In this document: positions 8,901 through 16,930 of the stretch, piece by piece
How the letters are laid out: the number at the start of each line of letters is the position of its first letter
Numbering within the stretch: position 1 is the first letter of the stretch
Assembly (NCBI GenBank): GCA_965660165.1
Contig: CBFHYU010000020.1
Location: forward strand, 1-44,523
Origin: WTJO01 sp965660165
Lineage (GTDB): Bacteria; Pseudomonadota; Alphaproteobacteria; Puniceispirillales; Puniceispirillaceae
DNA: 44,523 bases
Direction of reading: 5' to 3'
Position numbers and translations under genes: made by a program
Notes under the pieces: generated by a model
Databases searched by the model: none
What the model saw: the letters and a program-made list of their open reading frames with translations, nothing else
What the model was told of the DNA's origin: nothing

Positions 8901-9671
8901 GTAAAGTAGCGCCAGATCAACATCCCACAAAGTAAGTGAAAATTCGCTTAATGAGGATAGCACATTATGGTTGATGGATAGTGACGCTCGCCCTTGTTCT
9001 TGTGTCAGCTTGCCAAGCTGTGTGCCGCTTGCACGAATAGCTATCTGCTCTGGATTACCGCCAGCAGAAGGGGTAACGGCAATATCAACATCGCTGAAAT
9101 GTGCCAGCAAATCTGTTTTGGCCTGATGCCGATATAGGCGGATATCTGCCCCAGAAATTTTGATAGTGCCTACGTTGGACAGCCAACGCGCAAGCATTGA
9201 GTTGCTGTTTTCGGACAAATTTCTGAATTGGTCAGCCATAGTAGAAGCAAGCCAGTCTGAGCTACTATCCGCACGCAGATTTTTATCATCTGCAAACAGC
9301 ACAATCTCGCGTGTCTGAAACTCTATTTCCTGTGGTGCAAGTGACAGCAAAGATGACCAGCCAAATACAAATTTGGCCTGCGGCATATCAATATGCTGGT
9401 CATTCTGATCAATAGAGACATCCTTAATTGACACTTCAATGCGCTGCGCTGCGCCATCTAGCTGAAGCCCAGCCTCTTCAGCAACAATCAAAATACCAAG
9501 ATCATTTTGGGACAGCTGGTGAGATATAACTTTTGCAAGCCCGCCTTGCGACTGGATATAATAATTCAGCAACAGACCTACACCTACTGCCAAAATTCCA
9601 AAAATCCCAAAAACCACCATCAGGCGCCGTACCCATAGGGTAAGATAAATGTGCGTTGGCTCTCGCCTCAT
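5964..9671 (-). CDS. AsmA/DUF3971-like envelope protein (YhdP class)
   Basis: A 1235-residue protein with one N-terminal transmembrane helix (about residues 12-34, after a short Arg-rich cytoplasmic end). The rest is a very long periplasmic region rich in beta-strand repeats, polar residues and short insertions, typical of AsmA-like/DUF3971 proteins such as YhdP. These belong to the bridge-like (repeating beta-groove) superfamily thought to carry phospholipids between inner and outer membranes. The C-terminal third, with GVVGVYDSNTKQADISGNLVP and the following hydrophobic helix, resembles the AsmA C-terminal domain. It stands alone as a transcription unit between tyrS (convergent) and the peroxiredoxin (divergent). 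Lipid transport is inferred from family; the sequence alone shows anchor, size and repeat character. Confidence 0.8.
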   Translation of the reverse strand: MRREPTHIYLTLWVRRLMVVFGIFGILAVGVGLLLNYYIQSQGGLAKVISHQLSQNDLGILIVAEEAGLQLDGAAQRIEVSIKDVSIDQNDQHIDMPQAKFVFGWSSLLSLAPQEIEFQTREIVLFADDKNLRADSSSDWLASTMADQFRNLSENSNSMLARWLSNVGTIKISGADIRLYRHQAKTDLLAHFSDVDIAVTPSAGGNPEQIAIRASGTQLGKLTQEQGRASLSINHNVLSSLSEFSLTLWDVDLALLYPLFPMAEMVAITPQTRISGKFDGLADGSEIVSLDINSYITGGFSTEIGAQPFTAEQVEMTAQYSAKDRLFLVNNAILTLPEDQQISLTGQFFAIGLPTVSFKGNILAEDMSIALLREQFEAFIAVPEPAQAFLQYVKGGRFQTITVEFAGNYQTIPKLLNLSELALTSDFVNLRLGYQGRQYQQLVGTLAGKIELDMTAPEHFDKLLISAALSDGFARLKGLDEVIRIPVAEIVTRIVPNRISIQKLRLASQDRGALFMQAERRQLEGEFVSDITVTSDRLDGRLFQAFWPEMLAEKTRKFVSERFVGGTLENIDLTLRLAEKDKPVFTDVQGQFDYKSGSYRWLEGLSDIAIDHSTVSFADNKMQISASAGQFGTISVKNSEIMFFPVLQAANQPRNLTFKIRGEGGSASLLDILAHEKINRLEAFGLAGRKADAKTHFKFIADGFLEPGKPLALSNIEIDGELKDAQLDGLAMGKVLRDGDIELRYRDAEIQLSGTATLSDLPAYFSYIQTSDKQIDVKARFVPTTAFTAELQRYLPIRMQGAMGANIELSGNGKTGDFTVTADADLAPVSLYSDLLEWGKLQDEKGSISGRLLITDNRLSEININNLQAGNLSAAGRIMLTKTGEVDLARLENIQFPGTELEEIIVQRNSEGIYLLTTEGALLDISPFLTFSGSGTHPSFSFDITADQISVGPSLFVSGNIVGEKQSGVSGSALLQGTITTDKQTRFEQTQLDIQFGGDGFVAKGTGLIGGAEASISYEKLQDGRKKLYILSENGGRVLNGLGITDAIKGGVIELKSIFSPKDDAEISTTILMDDFRLIKGTKAIRVYSVLSPTGLFSLFEGEGTYFSKGDAVINSENGVHTISSLRAEGASVGLGVVGVYDSNTKQADISGNLVPINLVSNIIGNVPLIGTILTGIDNSGLLVTQFRVVGNIDDLNVEVNPVSLLVPGLFRDLFSPNWLESEADRIFDSRSTAR

Positions 9672-9865
9672 GGCTTTATCCTGTGATGCAATCAGTAGTT
9701 TAATATCACTCTATACTATAATTTTTTTTGAGTGTGCAGGCGATTTATAACAGATAATCTGATATGGCTAATATCGAAAAACAGTAAAGCGATGATATTT
9801 TTTTGATTTATCAGCCTTGTCATATATCCTGTCATCCATATGTTGAATATTGGGCTAGTATGAAC

Positions 9866-9886
9866 ACACACCCCCCACGATATAAT
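9866..9886 (+). promoter_or_regulatory. Possible promoter of the peroxiredoxin gene
   Basis: A perfect -10 hexamer TATAAT lies at 9881-9886, 35 bases before the start codon. The upstream -35 region is poor, so strength cannot be judged. The ribosome site GAGG at 9914-9917 follows. The remaining divergent region (9672-9865) is AT-rich and contains the palindrome CAGAT-A-ATCTG at 9751-9761; it must also hold the AsmA-like gene promoter, which I cannot place. Confidence 0.4.
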
Positions 9887-9920
9887 ATGAGAATATTATG
9901 AGCGAGAATAAAAGAGGATA

Positions 9921-10385
9921 ATGATGCTTTCTATTGGTGACACCATCACAGATTTTACTATTCCAACTGATACAGGCGAGTTCAGCCTTTCTGAGCATAG
10001 CGGGAAGAATATTGTCATATTCTTTTTCCCCAAAGCAGATACATCAGGATGCACAAAACAGGCAATTGCCTTTTCAGCCCTGTCTGCAGAATTTGAAGCT
10101 GCTAATGCAATTGTAATTGGCATTTCAAAAGATACGCCACAAAAACAAGCTAAATTCCGCGAAAAGCACCAGCTAAGCTGTTTGCTGGGGGCTGATCATG
10201 AAACAGATATTTGCGAAAGATTTGGGGTATGGCAGGAAAAATCCATGTATGGCCGCAAATATATGGGGATTCAGCGCGCCAGCTTTATCATTGGTGCAAA
10301 TGGTAACATTACCCATATCTGGCCAAAGGTCAAAATTCCTGGACATGCTGAAGAAGTGCTTGAGAATGTGCAAGCAGGCGGCTAG
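9921..10385 (+). CDS. Peroxiredoxin, PrxQ/Bcp family, variant
   Basis: A thiol peroxidase of 154 residues that reduces hydrogen and organic peroxides. The peroxidatic cysteine is C44 in FFPKADTSGCTKQ, and the family block EKSMYGRKYMGI is intact. The usual resolving cysteine five residues later (GCTKEAC in E. coli Bcp) is isoleucine here (I49). Cysteines C87 and C98 remain and could resolve the sulfenate, as a helix-3 cysteine does in some PrxQ proteins; otherwise it would be a 1-Cys enzyme. Tandem ATGs at 9921 and 9924 both follow GAGG; the second has the better spacing. The DUF455 gene starts 6 bases after the stop, so the two form an operon. Confidence 0.92.
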   Translation: MMLSIGDTITDFTIPTDTGEFSLSEHSGKNIVIFFFPKADTSGCTKQAIAFSALSAEFEAANAIVIGISKDTPQKQAKFREKHQLSCLLGADHETDICERFGVWQEKSMYGRKYMGIQRASFIIGANGNITHIWPKVKIPGHAEEVLENVQAGG

Positions 10386-10391
10386 CTGTAA

Positions 10392-11237
10392 ATGCAAGAC
10401 CAGTTTGCACACACGCTTAGCTCGGCCATAAAACAGGCATTTGATACCGCATCGGCTGAGCTAAAGGCGCAAAAAGCCCAACAGCTATTTGCCAGCCTGC
10501 CTGACTATGGCACCTATCATGGCAAGCCTTGCCCTATTAGCATCGCAGACAGGCCAGGACGACCAGATTTGCCAGTGCTAAAACCACCAAGATTTGTTCC
10601 AAGACGGCGCATCTCAAAAAACCCAAAAGGCAGAATTGCCCTGCTTCATGCGATTGCCCATATTGAGCTGAATGCCATTGATTTAGCCTTAGATATGGCC
10701 ATCAGATATGCCGATAAACAATTGCCATTTGATTTTGTGCATGATTGGCTGTCAGTCGCAAACGATGAAGCCAAGCATTTTATGTTGCTGTCAGACAGGC
10801 TGAAATCATTAGATAGTTTTTATGGTGAGCTATATGCCCATGACGGGTTATGGGAAGCTGCGCTAATAACAAAAGATGACCTGCTTGGCAGGCTAGCCAT
10901 TGCGCCGCTTGTGCTAGAAGCGCGCGGCCTAGATATCACACCCCAACTCATCTCAAAGATGAGACAGGTTGATGATGATGCCTCTGCTGAAATATTCCAG
11001 ATTATCATGACTGATGAAGTGCGCCATGTAGCGGTCGGCAAAAAATGGTTTGATTATGTGTGCGGATGTGACCGACTTGACCCTATCAGCACATGGCAAC
11101 AGCGTGTTACACGCTATTTTAAGGGTGCGCTGAAACCGCCTTTCAATATAGATGCGAGAAATGCCGCCCGCTTTTCTGCCGCATTTTATGGCCCGCTTGC
11201 AACAGCTCAAGCGCAGGGCAACACCATTACAGACTAG
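10392..11237 (+). CDS. DUF455 ferritin-like protein
   Basis: A 281-residue protein of the DUF455 family, a ferritin-like four-helix group related to di-iron proteins such as MiaE. Likely metal ligands are visible as helix motifs: AHIELNAIDLALD, ANDEAKHFMLL, LVLEARGLD and MTDEVRHVAVGKKWF, giving two E-x2-H-like pairs plus further Glu/His. The presumed chemistry is di-iron oxygen or peroxide activation, but no substrate is established for the family. It follows the peroxiredoxin by 6 bases and is surely co-transcribed, hinting at a link to peroxide or iron handling. Its TAG stop abuts the stop of the convergent prfB gene without a gap. Confidence 0.85.
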   Translation: MQDQFAHTLSSAIKQAFDTASAELKAQKAQQLFASLPDYGTYHGKPCPISIADRPGRPDLPVLKPPRFVPRRRISKNPKGRIALLHAIAHIELNAIDLALDMAIRYADKQLPFDFVHDWLSVANDEAKHFMLLSDRLKSLDSFYGELYAHDGLWEAALITKDDLLGRLAIAPLVLEARGLDITPQLISKMRQVDDDASAEIFQIIMTDEVRHVAVGKKWFDYVCGCDRLDPISTWQQRVTRYFKGALKPPFNIDARNAARFSAAFYGPLATAQAQGNTITD

Positions 11238-12347
11238 TTATCTTTTTGAGCCAACTCTGGCGGCAAGGCTAGCCTCGATAAATTCATCAAGCGCACCATC
11301 AAGCACTGCACCTGTATTGCCAGTTTCAACATTTGTGCGCAAATCCTTTACCATCTGATAGGGATGAAGCACATAAGAGCGAATCTGGTTGCCCCAACCA
11401 ATATCAGATTTTGACGCATTATCTGCCATTGCATCTTGTTCACGCTTCTGCAATTCCATCTCATAGAGCCGCGCTTTTAGCATTGTCAGCGCCGTTGCGC
11501 GATTTCTATGCTGGCTTCTATCTGATTGACATTGCACGACAATATTGGTTGGAATATGGGTGATGCGAATAGCTGAATCTGTGGTGTTTACATGCTGGCC
11601 GCCTGCCCCTGATGCGCGATATGTATCAATGCGCAGGTCTTTTTCTTCAAGCTCAATATTGATATTATCGTCAACTTCAGGGTAAATCCAAATAGACGCA
11701 AAGCTGGTATGGCGCCTAGCAGAGCTATCATAAGGCGAAATTCGAACCAGCCTGTGAACACCTGATTCTGTTTTCAGCCAGCCATAGGCATTGACCCCTG
11801 ATACATGCACGGTAGCAGATTTAATCCCAGCTTCTTCACCATCAGATTCATCTATGGTTTCTAGCTTAAAGCCGCGCCCCTCAGCCCAGCGAGAATACAT
11901 TCGCAACAACATAGCCGCCCAGTCCTGAGCTTCGGTACCGCCAGCACCAGGATGGATTTCAATAAAACAATTATTGCCATCTGCTTCACCTGACAGCAGC
12001 GATTCAAGCTGTTTTTTTTCTGCTATTTTGCGTAATTCCGACAGGGCAGATTTTGCCTCTTCAACAAGCTCTGTATCCTGTTCTTCTTCTGCCAGTTCGA
12101 TCATATCTATCTGATCGCGCATACCCTGTTCTAACTGATCGATTGCGCCTAGCTGGTTTTCCAGATGGTTTTTTTCCTGCATCACCTTTTGGGCATGTGC
12201 TTGATTATCCCAAAACCCGTCTGATGTTATCTGGCGCTCAAATTCAGATAGCCTATTGTGGGCACTATCAAAATCAACATGCTGTTTTAACAAGATAATG
12301 GCTGAATTTATACTATCTATATCTGCTTGAATATCTGCTTGCATCAA
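11238..12347 (-). CDS. prfB: Peptide chain release factor 2
   Basis: Recognises UGA and UAA stop codons and triggers peptide release. The 369-residue protein contains the GGQ hydrolysis loop at residues 249-251 (YRASGAGGQHVN) and the stop-recognition tripeptide region RISPYDSSARRHTSF. The tripeptide reads SPY (204-206) where E. coli has SPF. The residue before S of SGAGGQ is Ala, as in most bacteria and unlike E. coli K-12. The reading frame is continuous from the start, so the programmed +1 frameshift that controls RF2 in many bacteria is absent. It lies downstream of PBP1A on the same strand with a 45-base gap and may be read from the same transcript. Confidence 0.96.
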   Translation of the reverse strand: MMQADIQADIDSINSAIILLKQHVDFDSAHNRLSEFERQITSDGFWDNQAHAQKVMQEKNHLENQLGAIDQLEQGMRDQIDMIELAEEEQDTELVEEAKSALSELRKIAEKKQLESLLSGEADGNNCFIEIHPGAGGTEAQDWAAMLLRMYSRWAEGRGFKLETIDESDGEEAGIKSATVHVSGVNAYGWLKTESGVHRLVRISPYDSSARRHTSFASIWIYPEVDDNINIELEEKDLRIDTYRASGAGGQHVNTTDSAIRITHIPTNIVVQCQSDRSQHRNRATALTMLKARLYEMELQKREQDAMADNASKSDIGWGNQIRSYVLHPYQMVKDLRTNVETGNTGAVLDGALDEFIEASLAARVGSKR

Positions 12348-12392
12348 TCCTAATTCTTATCTTTTTTCATATTATCAAGAAGCACAGGCTTA

Positions 12393-14813
12393 TCAATACA
12401 GGGCGGGAACGTCAACTTGTTGCTGATATATACCATCAGGCGTATCTATTAAAATATTTGTTTGTGGTCTTTGTCCTGGCTTAAAGACTTCAAGCACAGC
12501 CATCTTGTCATCAGGCAATACACGCTCGCCTGTCTCTGCATGCACAGGAATAAGGCTGATACCTGCGGGCCTGCGAAATGGAATACGTGGTTTGCCTGCC
12601 ATTGCATCTCGCATAAATTGCTTGAAAATTGGCACTGCCACTGTTGAGCCTGTCTCTCGCTTTCCCAACGGGCGCGGCACATCATAGCCAACATATACCC
12701 CTGCTACTAAGTCAGGTGAAAAGCCAATAAACCATGCATTTGTATTATCATTTGTTGTGCCTGTCTTGCCTGCTAGCACCAGCCCAAGTTCTTTGATTTG
12801 ACGGCCTGTACCTCTGGTGATAGCGCCCTCAAGCATTGAAACCATCTGAAAGGCTGATGCTTTATCTGTAAGCTGTTCACGATTATCAACAAGCTTCGGC
12901 ACAGCCTGTCCAGACCAGCCCTCAGCCGCCGCACAGCCAGCACAATCGCGCATATCATGCTTTAAGATGGTGCGACCATACCTATCCTGAATACGGTCAA
13001 TCAGGCTTGGCGTTATTTTCTTGCCGCCATTTACCAGCTGGCCATAGGCGGCTGTAAGCGCAAGCAAATTAGTCTCGCCCGCCCCCAAAGACATAGACAG
13101 ATATTCTGGCAAGTCTTCATTGATTCCGAATTTGGATGCATATTCCTTGATAAGCGGCATACCAATATCCATCGCCAGCCTTGCTGTCATCAGATTACGA
13201 GATTTTTCAATTCCGACTCGCATGATGGACGGGCCATAAAATCGTCTGGTGTAATTGGCAGGCTTCCATTTTGGTTTGCCCTGCCCTTGATCTACAACCA
13301 AAGGCGCATCTAAAATTTTGGTGGTTGGCGCATATCCCTTATCAAGCGCCGCCAGATAGACAAAAGGCTTAAAGGCAGAGCCAGGCTGGCGTTGCGCCTG
13401 AATTGCGCGGTTAAATTCCGAAACTCTGTAATCATAGCCCCCACTCATCGCAAGCAATCTTCCGGTATGCGGATCAAGCACTACGATTGCGCCTTCCACC
13501 GCTGGACGCTGGCCAAGCGCATAATCATCTGGTTGCGGGGTAAACGCCTCGCTTTCCAGATCAGGCGCTTCTGAAGGGGGCTGAACAATCACAATATCAC
13601 GCGGCGAAAGCGCTTGTGTAAGCGCTGTTATTTTGGGCGGTCTCACACCATCGTCACGGCGCGGCGGATATGCCCATTGTGCCAGTGCAAAGGGGATTCT
13701 GCCTGTTTTGCCATTCACATAAATCTGAGCCTCATCAGCCGATACAGCTGTAATGAGCGCGGCATATCTGTTATCTGGCAAGGATGCGGTAAGCGCATCA
13801 AGCTGGGTGTCAACATCACCTGCATCATCTATCTGTGCAAGTGCCCCACGCCAGCCTTGCCGCCTGTCTAACGCTTCAAGCCCCTCACGCAACGCGCGTT
13901 CTGCCATAAGCTGATAGTTCGGATCAATCGTCGTGCGAACCGATAATCCGCCTTCATACAGTGCTGTATCGCCATAGTTAGATTTTATGATCCGCCTAAC
14001 TTCTTCTGTAAAATAGGGTGCGCTGGCGCTGTCAAACCCTGTTCTTGGGCGTACCCCAAGCGGTGATAATTGCGCTACCTTTGCATCTTCTTCTGAAATA
14101 TATCCGTTGCGCTGCATTTGTGATAACACCCAATTACGCCGCCCGATGGCTGCTTTGGTATTTTTCACTGGATGATAATTTGATGGTGCTTTTGGCAATG
14201 CCGCAAGATAGGCCATTTCATGTAAGTCAAGCTCATCAAGCGCCTTGTCAAAATAATTTAATGATGCAGCAGCAACCCCATAGCTGGCAGCACCAAGATA
14301 AATCTCATTCAGATAGAGCGCCATTATCTGATCTTTGGAAAAGGCACGCTCCATCCGAATAGCCAAAATGGCTTCTTTGATTTTCCTGTCTATAGATAGC
14401 TCATTTGTCAGCAGAAAATTCTTGGCAACCTGCTGGGTAATCGTGGATGCGCCTACTGGCCTGCGCCCTGATCCATAATTGATAATATTGGTCACAGTGG
14501 CACGCGCTAATGCAACAGGGTCAACCCCAATATGATAGTAAAAGGATTTATCTTCTGCCGATAAAAATGCATTTACCAGCTGTGGCGGCATTGATTTTAC
14601 AGGCACAAATACCCGCTTTTGCGAGGCAAATTCAGCTAGTAACGCCCCATTGCCAGCATGAATTCGCGTAGCGACAGCGGGCTCATATGTTGCAAGCTGG
14701 CGGTAATCAGGCAAATCCCGACCCCAGTTCCAGAACACCCATATTAAGCCGCCGCCCGCAACCATAAGGCTCAGACATAAACACACGAACAAGGCTGTTA
14801 ACAGCTTCCACAT
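12393..14813 (-). CDS. mrcA: Penicillin-binding protein 1A
   Basis: A bifunctional class A PBP (806 residues) that polymerises lipid II into glycan strands and crosslinks them. It has an N-terminal membrane anchor (about 5-27). The GT51 domain has catalytic E87 in SAEDKSFYYHIGVDP and GASTITQQ at 121-128. The transpeptidase domain has S479-x-x-K482 (GSAFKP), S538-R-N540 and K683-T-G (KTGTTND). All active-site motifs are intact. The order amidase > mrcA > prfB on the minus strand, divergent from rne, is a common alphaproteobacterial arrangement. The gene begins 50 bases after the amidase stop and probably shares its promoter. Confidence 0.96.
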   Translation of the reverse strand: MWKLLTALFVCLCLSLMVAGGGLIWVFWNWGRDLPDYRQLATYEPAVATRIHAGNGALLAEFASQKRVFVPVKSMPPQLVNAFLSAEDKSFYYHIGVDPVALARATVTNIINYGSGRRPVGASTITQQVAKNFLLTNELSIDRKIKEAILAIRMERAFSKDQIMALYLNEIYLGAASYGVAAASLNYFDKALDELDLHEMAYLAALPKAPSNYHPVKNTKAAIGRRNWVLSQMQRNGYISEEDAKVAQLSPLGVRPRTGFDSASAPYFTEEVRRIIKSNYGDTALYEGGLSVRTTIDPNYQLMAERALREGLEALDRRQGWRGALAQIDDAGDVDTQLDALTASLPDNRYAALITAVSADEAQIYVNGKTGRIPFALAQWAYPPRRDDGVRPPKITALTQALSPRDIVIVQPPSEAPDLESEAFTPQPDDYALGQRPAVEGAIVVLDPHTGRLLAMSGGYDYRVSEFNRAIQAQRQPGSAFKPFVYLAALDKGYAPTTKILDAPLVVDQGQGKPKWKPANYTRRFYGPSIMRVGIEKSRNLMTARLAMDIGMPLIKEYASKFGINEDLPEYLSMSLGAGETNLLALTAAYGQLVNGGKKITPSLIDRIQDRYGRTILKHDMRDCAGCAAAEGWSGQAVPKLVDNREQLTDKASAFQMVSMLEGAITRGTGRQIKELGLVLAGKTGTTNDNTNAWFIGFSPDLVAGVYVGYDVPRPLGKRETGSTVAVPIFKQFMRDAMAGKPRIPFRRPAGISLIPVHAETGERVLPDDKMAVLEVFKPGQRPQTNILIDTPDGIYQQQVDVPALY

Positions 14814-14863
14814 ATTCTTACTCTACTGCCCAAATACGGCCTTGTTATGGCATGATTAGCCAG

Positions 14864-16225
14864 TTAACTTCCAGAATTTTCCAAATAGGATACTATCGCA
14901 ATGCTTAAACGACTGGTTAATTTACGAAGATAGGTGGTATCATTCAAATTGGCCTCATCCTGTTTGTTGCTAAGAAACCCCATCTCGACTAGCACTGAAG
15001 GAATATCAGGTGATTTCAATACAGCAAAGCCTGCAAATCTGTGACCTCGTTTATCAGAACCTGGAAATTCTTTGACATGGGCAAGGATAGAGGCGGCAAG
15101 TTGAGATGATCGGTTCATGCTCTGGCGCTGGAACATCCGCAATAATTCGCTAGCCGCCACAGGGTCTTCACCTGCCAGATCAGGGCCGCCTATCAAATCT
15201 GCCTTATTTTCTTTGCGTGCTAGATATTCTGCTTCTTTATCAGAGGCAGTATCAGACAGGGTAAAGACTGAAATACCATGCGCTTTTTTGTTTTTTGCAG
15301 AATCAGCATGAAGCGAGATAAATAGATCAGCCTGCGCATCATGAGCTAGCTTGATACGCTGGCGTAACTTATAATACACATCTTTGGAACGCACCAATAT
15401 GGGCGTCACCTTACCTGTTTTCCGCAACGCCTCAGACAGCATCTGTGCGGCGCGCAAGGTGATTTTTTTCTCATGTGTTCCTTTGAGCCCGATAGCGCCA
15501 GGGTCTTTTCCGCCATGACCAGCATCTATGGCTACAATCCATTTTTTTGATGCGCTAGCGCCTGAAGGTTTTGGGCTAACAGAAGGCTTGGCAGGCAGGG
15601 GCGTGATCGGCACTATGGTAGCTGGTTTTGAGTTAGGTGCGGTTTGAGCCGTTGTGGTGGCAGGCGTTTGGGGCGAAGCGGTGTTTCCCTCAATAAAAAA
15701 AGGTTCTGCCAGCAAGGCTGTCTTTGCCATCAAAAACTGGGTAGCACTGGTCTCAGCCACATCTATCACAAGCCTATGCCCGCCCTCACGAGGCGGCAGG
15801 CGAAACGCATCAAGAGGTCTAGCAGGGCTTGCCAATTCCAGCACAATTCTGCCAACACCTGTCTCAGGATAGCCAAAACGGTAGCTATTCACCACACCTT
15901 CAGAGATGGTTTTGCTTGGCGGAAGCGAACGCACAGCCCATTGCGCTTGTGTCATATCCACTACCAGACGATAGGGATTTTCCAGCATCAATAATTGCGC
16001 ATTTGCAGGCTGAGAAGTCTCAATAACCAGACGGGTGACAGCTTGCCCATTCAGCTCAATTTGCCCAAAGCGAATCCCTTGAATATCAATGGTGCTGGCA
16101 ATCGCAGTCGCGCTATATGCCAGACAGCACATCACAAATAGATAACTATATCCCATAATCCGCGCTAGAATCGAGACAGATTTGCGGCGGGCACACCGGG
16201 TTAACATATCAATACGCTGCATCAT
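14864..16225 (-). CDS. N-acetylmuramoyl-L-alanine amidase (AmiC type)
   Basis: Cleaves the amide bond between muramic acid and the stem peptide, usually during daughter-cell separation. After a signal/anchor segment (SYLFVMCCLAYSATAIA) comes an AMIN domain that targets peptidoglycan or the Tol/septal zone. A Pro/Thr/Ala-rich linker follows, and then an Amidase_3 catalytic domain. Zinc ligands appear in DAGHGGKDPGA (H237 by this start) and SLHADS, and the glutamate in SVLVEMGFLSN. Start choice is uncertain: TTG at 16276 is possible, tandem ATGs lie at 16225/16222, and a later ATG at 16207 fits a shorter signal peptide; no strong ribosome site supports any of them. It shares the intergenic control region with rne. 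Confidence 0.9.
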   Translation of the reverse strand: MMQRIDMLTRCARRKSVSILARIMGYSYLFVMCCLAYSATAIASTIDIQGIRFGQIELNGQAVTRLVIETSQPANAQLLMLENPYRLVVDMTQAQWAVRSLPPSKTISEGVVNSYRFGYPETGVGRIVLELASPARPLDAFRLPPREGGHRLVIDVAETSATQFLMAKTALLAEPFFIEGNTASPQTPATTTAQTAPNSKPATIVPITPLPAKPSVSPKPSGASASKKWIVAIDAGHGGKDPGAIGLKGTHEKKITLRAAQMLSEALRKTGKVTPILVRSKDVYYKLRQRIKLAHDAQADLFISLHADSAKNKKAHGISVFTLSDTASDKEAEYLARKENKADLIGGPDLAGEDPVAASELLRMFQRQSMNRSSQLAASILAHVKEFPGSDKRGHRFAGFAVLKSPDIPSVLVEMGFLSNKQDEANLNDTTYLRKLTSRLSIAIVSYLENSGS

Positions 16226-16930
16226 ATTTGTGTCATCACTGCCTATATTGCCTATGTTGACGAACGCTATACCCAATGTGAGGGGGCTTAAGCTGATAGC
16301 ATTCCCGAAGACACCATACCAGCCAAATTCGTAACGCTCAACCTACCTTGATGCCGTCGTTACAGCGCACTCACAAGACTAATTTTTTAATTCAAAAGGC
16401 TAATTATGCATAATTCATTTTGCGCCGCTGACAAATTGACGCTATAACAAAATGGTAAGAGATTTTCTGGTTGGTTTGGGCTTCAGCTCAGCCCTTAAAT
16501 ATCACGTTAGTAGCAATTGTAATATTTAGTGCAATCGCATCATAGACTAACATTTCGGGCAGAAATAATAGCTGAGACGATGACCAACCAAAAGAAGCTA
16601 AGGGTCTAGCCTAATGTGAATCAACTCAGACTGTAATGCTAACGCCGATATAGTAATATTGTGGCGAGCCCTCCTGTCTGAATATCATCACATTAAGCAT
16701 AGCACCTGAAACCACATAGAGCCTGATTTAGATGAACATGCACCATACCATCATATCCTGGACAGCCGAGAGCGCTTTTTATCATAGCCTTCGCGCCCAT
16801 GCATATATGACAGGCACGCGTGATACATCGCCTCACTCACACATGATGAAATGCGGCAAGCTTATTGCCCGAACATCTGATTTATGCGGCGTCCACGGCT
16901 CGGACGCATCGCTTATAGAAAGACTGGATA
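16226..16930. promoter_or_regulatory. Long divergent control region and rne leader
   Basis: About 700 bases without a convincing gene. The best rne promoter candidate is TTGCGC (16420-16425), 17 bases, then TATAAC (16443-16448). If used, it gives a leader of about 475 bases. Visible leader hairpins are GGGCT/AGCCC at 16478-16494 and GCGTCC/GGACGC at 16889-16907, the latter 24 bases before the rne start. E. coli rne also has a long structured leader through which RNase E degrades its own mRNA; a similar device here is inferred. The amidase promoter on the other strand must also be here but I cannot place it. Confidence 0.5.

Noticed and set aside
8631..8923. Open frames on both strands inside the AsmA-like gene
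   Set aside because: Shadows of a long, well-formed coding region with no ribosome sites or family resemblance.
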